Below, piece after piece: positions 6,783-10,343 of a DNA stretch of 10,343 nt. The position numbers were made by a program, and so were the translations under genes. Under the pieces are notes generated by a model that was not told the origin of the DNA, searched no databases, and saw only the letters and a program-made list of their open reading frames with translations. Source of the DNA: Thermoanaerobaculaceae bacterium (lineage in GTDB: Bacteria; Acidobacteriota; UBA4820); the NCBI GenBank assembly GCA_012798145.1, contig JAAZNT010000206.1, positions 1 through 10,343 on the forward strand. The letters are read 5' to 3'. Each line of letters opens with the position of its first letter. Positions within the stretch are counted from its first letter, which is position 1.

Positions 6783-6804
6783 ATTTTTATGGTATTTTAT
6801 TATT

Positions 6805-6810
6805 TGGAGG
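6805..6810 (+). promoter_or_regulatory. Shine-Dalgarno site of uppS
   Basis: TGGAGG ends four bases before the ATG at 6815, in the 32-base AT-rich gap after the ChaN-like gene. TATTAT-like words at 6793-6803 could pass for a -10 element, but a transcript starting from them would lose this ribosome site, so I do not call a promoter. Confidence 0.75.
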
Positions 6811-6814
6811 TTTA

Positions 6815-7576
6815 ATGAAAAAGTCAAAGCAGGAAGGAAGAGGCGAACATCCACTTCTGAAGTTGATTGACACCAGCAAAATTCCTGCGCATGTAGCTAT
6901 AATTATGGACGGAAATGGAAGATGGGCTAAATCAAGAGGATTAGCCCGCATTGAAGGGCACAAAGCGGGGATTGAAGGCGTCAAAGCGGCTGTAGAAGCG
7001 GCGCAGGAGGTCGGCGTAAAATACCTTACTTTATACGCATTTTCAGTTGAAAATTGGAAAAGACCTGAAAGCGAGGTGAAGGAGTTATTCAACCTCTTGG
7101 ATCACTATCTTGAAAAAGAAAAAGAAAAAATTGAGGAGGAGCAAATTCGCTTCAGAACAATAGGAAGATTGAACGACCTCCCAAAAAAGACTAAAAAGAA
7201 TCTTGAAGATGTTCAAAATAAAACGATGAATCATAAAGGGCTAACATTAACCTTTGCTTTGTCATACGGAGGAAGGGCTGAAATTTGCGACGCTATTGGA
7301 AAAATGATAGGCAAAGCAAAAATGGGAGAGTTCAGTTCTGAAGTCACTGAAGATATTGTCCAAAAATATCTTTACGCTCCCGACCTACCCGATCCGGATC
7401 TTCTGATAAGGACAAGCGGAGAATACAGAATAAGCAACTTTCTCTTATGGCAGATAGCCTACACAGAGATAATAATCCTTGATGTGCTTTGGCCCGATTT
7501 TCGCCCGGAGCATTTCTACGAGGCAGTTCTTGATTATCAAAGAAGGGAGAGAAGGTATGGAGGGGTTTCTGAATGA
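6815..7576 (+). CDS. uppS: Undecaprenyl diphosphate synthase (cis-isoprenyl transferase)
   Basis: UppS extends farnesyl diphosphate with isopentenyl diphosphate in cis to make the C55 lipid carrier of cell-wall and surface-polymer synthesis. The 253-residue length is standard. The signature I-I-M-D-G-N-G-R-W-A-K at 29-39 carries the catalytic aspartate D32. Y-A-F-S-V-E-N-W-K-R-P at 74-84, S-Y-G-G-R-A-E-I at 150-157, and D-L-L-I-R-T-S-G-E at 195-203 followed by R-I-S-N-F-L-L-W-Q at 205-213 are all intact, with E218 in A-Y-T-E as the usual magnesium-related glutamate. It acts at the inner face of the membrane. It opens the uppS-cdsA-dxr-rseP block and uses precursors that the downstream dxr product helps to make. 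The gene normally found upstream in many genomes, frr, is absent here; a ChaN-like gene takes that place. Confidence 0.97.
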   Translation: MKKSKQEGRGEHPLLKLIDTSKIPAHVAIIMDGNGRWAKSRGLARIEGHKAGIEGVKAAVEAAQEVGVKYLTLYAFSVENWKRPESEVKELFNLLDHYLEKEKEKIEEEQIRFRTIGRLNDLPKKTKKNLEDVQNKTMNHKGLTLTFALSYGGRAEICDAIGKMIGKAKMGEFSSEVTEDIVQKYLYAPDLPDPDLLIRTSGEYRISNFLLWQIAYTEIIILDVLWPDFRPEHFYEAVLDYQRRERRYGGVSE

Positions 7577-7602
7577 ATGTTTTTTCAATAAAAAGAGGCT
7601 GA
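7573..7602 (+). other. Nine-codon open frame bridging uppS and cdsA
   Basis: An ATG overlapping the uppS stop (ATGA at 7573-7576) opens a frame M-N-V-F-S-I-K-R-G that stops with TGA at 7600-7602, one base before the TTG start of cdsA. Its last codons cover the cdsA ribosome site GAGG (7595-7598). The position would let ribosomes leaving uppS reach the weak TTG start of cdsA. Chance cannot be ruled out, since the frame is only nine codons long and there is no separate evidence of translation. Confidence 0.25.
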
Positions 7603-7603
7603 T

Positions 7604-8404
7604 TTGAAAAGAATTATTACAACATTAGTTCTTCTTCCAATATTTATTTTTATCGTGGTCTCAAAGGAGATTTACTATTTTGCTGCTTTAACATTTCTTG
7701 GAGCTATTCTCGCGGAAATAGAATATTTTAAAATTGTTGAAAAAATTGGCGTTAAAACCTTCAAAACGGTTGCTATGCTATGGACATTGTCTTTTCTTTG
7801 CGTTGCTCTCTGGCCTAAATCCCTTCAACTTGAAACTGTAATCTCGGCGGGCTTCCTGCTGCTTGTTGTTACGGTAGTTTTTTCCAGACTTTCAATGAAG
7901 GAAATTGTGGAATCGGTTTCTATGACACTACTGGGGGTTTTCTATATAGGTTTTTTCCTTGCCTATTTTATTGCACTTAAAAGTCAAGGGGACGAGAGAG
8001 GAAAAGACCTTCTCCTTCTTCTTACATTTACGGTTTGGGCGGGCGACACTATGGCTTATGTCGTCGGCTCTTGGATCGGCAGACACAAACTTGCCCCAAA
8101 AATATCGCCAAAGAAAAGTTGGGAGGGAGCGGCGGCAAATGTTGCGGCAAGCATAATAACCGCCTATATTTCAAGCCTTACTTTTATTCAAAGAATAGAA
8201 CTAAAGGACGCTTTAATACTTGGCGTTCTCATTTCAGTAGTCGGACAGTTTGGAGATTTGTTTGAATCGATTTTGAAAAGGGCGGCAGAAATTAAAGACA
8301 GCTCCAATATACTGCCGGGACACGGCGGAATTCTTGACAGAATTGATAGTCTTGTTCTTGCCGCTCCAATTCTTTACTATTACCATCAGGTGTTTCTAAA
8401 ATGA
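7604..8404 (+). CDS. cdsA: Phosphatidate cytidylyltransferase (CDP-diacylglycerol synthase)
   Basis: CdsA converts phosphatidic acid and CTP into CDP-diacylglycerol, the precursor of the bacterial phospholipids, in the inner membrane. The 266-residue protein is made of about eight hydrophobic segments, roughly at 5-20, 24-42, 55-70, 77-93, 103-125, 134-154, 177-194 and 203-219. The family signature is complete near the end: S-I-L-K-R-A-A-E-I-K-D at 222-232, then P-G-H-G-G-I-L-D-R-I-D at 238-248. An earlier conserved patch is W-A-G-D-T-M-A-Y at 145-152 with K-I-S-P-K-K-S-W-E-G at 166-175. The start is TTG at 7604, five bases after GAGG; the first residues (K-R then hydrophobic) fit a first membrane helix. 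The stop overlaps the dxr ATG in ATGA. Confidence 0.95.
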   Translation: MKRIITTLVLLPIFIFIVVSKEIYYFAALTFLGAILAEIEYFKIVEKIGVKTFKTVAMLWTLSFLCVALWPKSLQLETVISAGFLLLVVTVVFSRLSMKEIVESVSMTLLGVFYIGFFLAYFIALKSQGDERGKDLLLLLTFTVWAGDTMAYVVGSWIGRHKLAPKISPKKSWEGAAANVAASIITAYISSLTFIQRIELKDALILGVLISVVGQFGDLFESILKRAAEIKDSSNILPGHGGILDRIDSLVLAAPILYYYHQVFLK

Positions 8405-9555
8405 CTATTAAAATTGCTGTTTTGGGGTCAACCGGGAGCATCGGAGAAAGCACTATTAAAGTAGCACGAAGCTTGAAAGATAAAATCAAAATAGTTGGTC
8501 TTTCAGCAGGGAAAAATATAAATAGAATAATTGAACAAATAAAAGAATTTTCTCCTCTTGCAGTTTCTGTAAAGGATGAAGAGGATGCCAAAGAGGTAAG
8601 AAAACATTTCCCTAAACTCGCGATTTATTATGGAGAACAGGGAAGCGTTGAGATCGCTTCTATGAGCGAGGCAAAGACAGTCATTGCGGCAATTGTTGGA
8701 ATAGCCGGGCTTCCTTCAACATATAAAGCTGTCAAACTTGGAAAAAGAGTCGCTCTTGCGAACAAAGAAGCACTTGTCACAGCGGGAAGAATGATCACAA
8801 AAGCGGCAAAAAAGAGCGGAGCGGAAATAATTCCCGTTGACAGTGAACATTGCGCAATTTTTCAATGCTTAAGAGGAGAAAGCACAAAATATGTCAGAAG
8901 AATTATGCTTACAGGGTCGGGGGGGGCGCTGAGGGATTTCCCTCTGGAAAAAATGAAAAGCGCCACTCTTCAAGATGTTCTAAATCATACAACTTGGAAG
9001 ATGGGAAGGAAAATTACAGTTGATTCAGCTACTCTTGTCAACAAAGGGCTTGAACTTATAGAAGCATCTTATCTTTTTGGAATTCCGCAGGAAAAGATCG
9101 AAATAGTTATTCACAGAGAAAGTATAGTGCATTCTCTTGTTGAATTTTTTGATGGTTCGGTTATGGCTCAGCTTGCTTCTCCTGATATGGCTCTTCCGAT
9201 CCAATACGCGATTACTTTTCCAATGCGGCTTGAAGGGGAAGTAAAGAAACTTGATTTCGCCTCTTTATTGAAACTTAGTTTTGAAAAACCTGATAAAAAA
9301 AGATATCCTTGTTTATCTTTGGCAAGAGAAGCTTTTACAGAAAGCGAAGCGCATACTATTGCTTTCAACGCTTCAAATGAAGTTGCTGTCAAAGCGTTCA
9401 TAGAAGGGATTATCTCTTTTGGGAAAATTTACACAATTATAAAAAAAGTTCTTGAAAAGACAATTCCATACAAACCGGAGACTATAGAAGAGATCTTTTA
9501 TATTGACAAAAAATCAAGGGAAGCAGCCCAAGAATTGATTTCAAAAGGAGAATAG
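8401..9555 (+). CDS. dxr: 1-deoxy-D-xylulose 5-phosphate reductoisomerase
   Basis: Dxr rearranges and reduces DXP to 2-C-methylerythritol 4-phosphate with NADPH, the committing step of the MEP isoprenoid pathway, in the cytoplasm. The 384-residue protein begins with the Rossmann motif G-S-T-G-S-I-G at 9-15. A-N-K-E-A-L at 120-125, P-V-D-S-E-H at 145-150 (metal ligands D147, E149), G-S-G-G-A-L-R at 172-178 and M-G-R-K-I-T-V-D-S-A-T at 201-211 with E218 as third metal ligand are all present, as is M-A-L-P-I-Q-Y-A at 263-270. The ATG overlaps the cdsA stop, with an AGGTG-like ribosome site eight bases before it. A run of eight G at 8919-8926 lies within the G-S-G-G loop but the frame stays open. 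Its product ultimately supplies isoprenyl units used by UppS in the same operon. Confidence 0.97.
   Translation: MTIKIAVLGSTGSIGESTIKVARSLKDKIKIVGLSAGKNINRIIEQIKEFSPLAVSVKDEEDAKEVRKHFPKLAIYYGEQGSVEIASMSEAKTVIAAIVGIAGLPSTYKAVKLGKRVALANKEALVTAGRMITKAAKKSGAEIIPVDSEHCAIFQCLRGESTKYVRRIMLTGSGGALRDFPLEKMKSATLQDVLNHTTWKMGRKITVDSATLVNKGLELIEASYLFGIPQEKIEIVIHRESIVHSLVEFFDGSVMAQLASPDMALPIQYAITFPMRLEGEVKKLDFASLLKLSFEKPDKKRYPCLSLAREAFTESEAHTIAFNASNEVAVKAFIEGIISFGKIYTIIKKVLEKTIPYKPETIEEIFYIDKKSREAAQELISKGE
9545..9550 (+). promoter_or_regulatory. Shine-Dalgarno site deciding the TTG start of rseP
   Basis: AAGGAG lies inside the last codons of dxr, seven bases before TTG 9558. No in-frame ATG occurs before the HExxH motif, so this site and the need for the first membrane helix together fix the non-ATG start. 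Confidence 0.75.
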
Positions 9556-9557
9556 TT

Positions 9558-10343
9558 TTGACTTTTGCCCTCAACTTTGTTTTTTCCGCAGTGGTTTTTC
9601 TTTTTGTGTTAGGAATTCTAATAATAATTCACGAGATGGGACATTACATCACAGGAAGAGTGCTTGGCTTTTCTATTGACGCTTTCTCAATTGGTTTTGG
9701 TCCTAAAATTTGGGAGAAAAAAGGTAAATACAACCTATGGCAGATAAGATGGATTCTGATGGGAGGTTATGTAAAATTTAAAGGTGAACTCTTTGAGGAG
9801 GAAGCAAAAGAAGACCCCGGTTTCTTTTACAACAAGAAAAGGTGGGAAAGATTCTTGGTTATGGTGTCCGGTGTCTTATTTAACATAATTTTTGCATATC
9901 TTGTTTTTTCTTTTGTCTCATTATACGGAATAGAAGAGTCAGTCTTAAGAGACAAACCCCCTGTGGTAGGAGCCGTGGTGAAAGATTCCCCATCAGAAAA
10001 AGCGGGTTTGTCAAGGGGGGATGTCATCGTTTCGATTGATGGAAGGAAAGTGAGAAACTGGGAAGAAGCGAGAGAGGAAATTTCCTCGCTTATGCAAAAA
10101 GATTACGAAATAGAGGTTTTAAGGAACAATAAAAAAGTTGTTCTTACGGTCTCTCCGAGAATGGTAGAATTTCTTAAACAGCCACTTGGAGACATAGGAG
10201 TAATTCCCGCTTTCCCGCCTGTGATTGGAGGAGTCCAAAAAGATTCTCCTGCAGAAGAAGCGGGTTTGATGGCTGATGATGAAATAATTTCAGTAAATGG
10301 TGAAAAAATTAATTTTTGGGACGAGTTTTCTCTTTTTATTAAA
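9558..10343 (+). CDS. rseP: RseP-family site-2 zinc protease, 3' end cut by the window edge
   Basis: The reading frame runs open from TTG 9558 to the last base, giving the first 262 residues of a membrane protease expected to be about 350-450 long. AAGGAG at 9545-9550, seven bases before the TTG, supports the start, only two bases after the dxr stop. A first membrane helix (about 6-24) runs into the zinc motif H-E-M-G-H at 25-29, followed by F-G-P-K at 47-50 and L-M-G-G-Y-V-K-F at 67-74, all hallmarks of RseP/RIP proteases. A second hydrophobic segment lies at about 99-122. Two PDZ domains follow: from about 136 (V-V-G-A-V-V-K-D-S-P, A-G-L-S-R-G-D) and from about 222 (V-I-G-G-V-Q-K-D-S-P, A-G-L). 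By family it cleaves anti-sigma factors or signal-peptide remnants within the inner membrane. The C-terminal half with the second zinc-ligand motif (N-x-x-P-x-x-x-L-D) is outside the window. Confidence 0.93.
   Translation, partial: MTFALNFVFSAVVFLFVLGILIIIHEMGHYITGRVLGFSIDAFSIGFGPKIWEKKGKYNLWQIRWILMGGYVKFKGELFEEEAKEDPGFFYNKKRWERFLVMVSGVLFNIIFAYLVFSFVSLYGIEESVLRDKPPVVGAVVKDSPSEKAGLSRGDVIVSIDGRKVRNWEEAREEISSLMQKDYEIEVLRNNKKVVLTVSPRMVEFLKQPLGDIGVIPAFPPVIGGVQKDSPAEEAGLMADDEIISVNGEKINFWDEFSLFIK

Noticed and set aside
6775..6803. Promoter for uppS (TTAATT then TATTAT with 17-base spacing)
   Set aside because: The -35 match is poor and the predicted transcript start would remove the clear ribosome binding site.
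7959..8265. Two alternative + strand frames inside cdsA
   Set aside because: They overlap the intact CdsA signature region and have no ribosome site or recognisable motif.

Overview
The window is a compact, AT-rich piece of bacterial chromosome in which every convincing gene lies on the + strand. Eleven protein-coding genes fill almost all of it, nine complete between natural start and stop codons, one starting 10 bases from the left edge, and one (rseP-like) cut by the right edge. Start and stop codons commonly overlap by 4 bases or lie within a few tens of bases, so most of the window reads as one or two long co-directional operons. No tRNA, rRNA, CRISPR array, insertion sequence, phage gene or convincing terminator was found. 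The organism looks like a diderm (Gram-negative-type) bacterium because the right end carries the classic uppS-cdsA-dxr-rseP block and a site-2 protease with two PDZ domains. A 2-hydroxyacyl-CoA dehydratase-like protein hints at an anaerobic lineage. I cannot name the taxon from sequence alone; an uncultured or poorly described phylum is plausible.

Left part (1-2505): a short protein related to the D-component family of 2-hydroxyacyl-CoA dehydratases, translationally coupled (4-base overlap) to a LipM-type octanoyltransferase with a visible catalytic cysteine, followed by a UPF0173 metallo-beta-lactamase-fold hydrolase with a strong ribosome binding site. A 139-base gap (2506-2644) follows; it contains no canonical gene but an open frame for a 32-residue hydrophobic peptide that lacks a standard start codon.

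Middle part (2645-6782): an exported HExxH metalloprotease-like protein, overlapping by 35 bases with purC (SAICAR synthetase, long form), then rimI (ribosomal protein N-acetyltransferase) and a 534-residue cytoplasmic-looking protein with an N-terminal ChaN/Tiki-like domain and an unrecognised C-terminal half. purC-rimI and rimI-ChaN-like genes are coupled by 8- and 4-base overlaps.

Right part (6815-10343): uppS, cdsA, dxr and rseP. They supply, respectively, the undecaprenyl carrier for wall synthesis, CDP-diacylglycerol for phospholipids, MEP-pathway isoprenoid precursors that feed UppS, and envelope-stress proteolysis. cdsA and rseP both start with TTG. A nine-codon open frame bridges uppS and cdsA exactly.

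Most of the window is ordinary housekeeping. The least understood parts are the dehydratase-like protein lacking an expected cysteine, the HExxH protein, the C-terminal half of the ChaN-like protein, and the possible small membrane peptide at 2540-2638. I see no evidence for a new multi-gene system.
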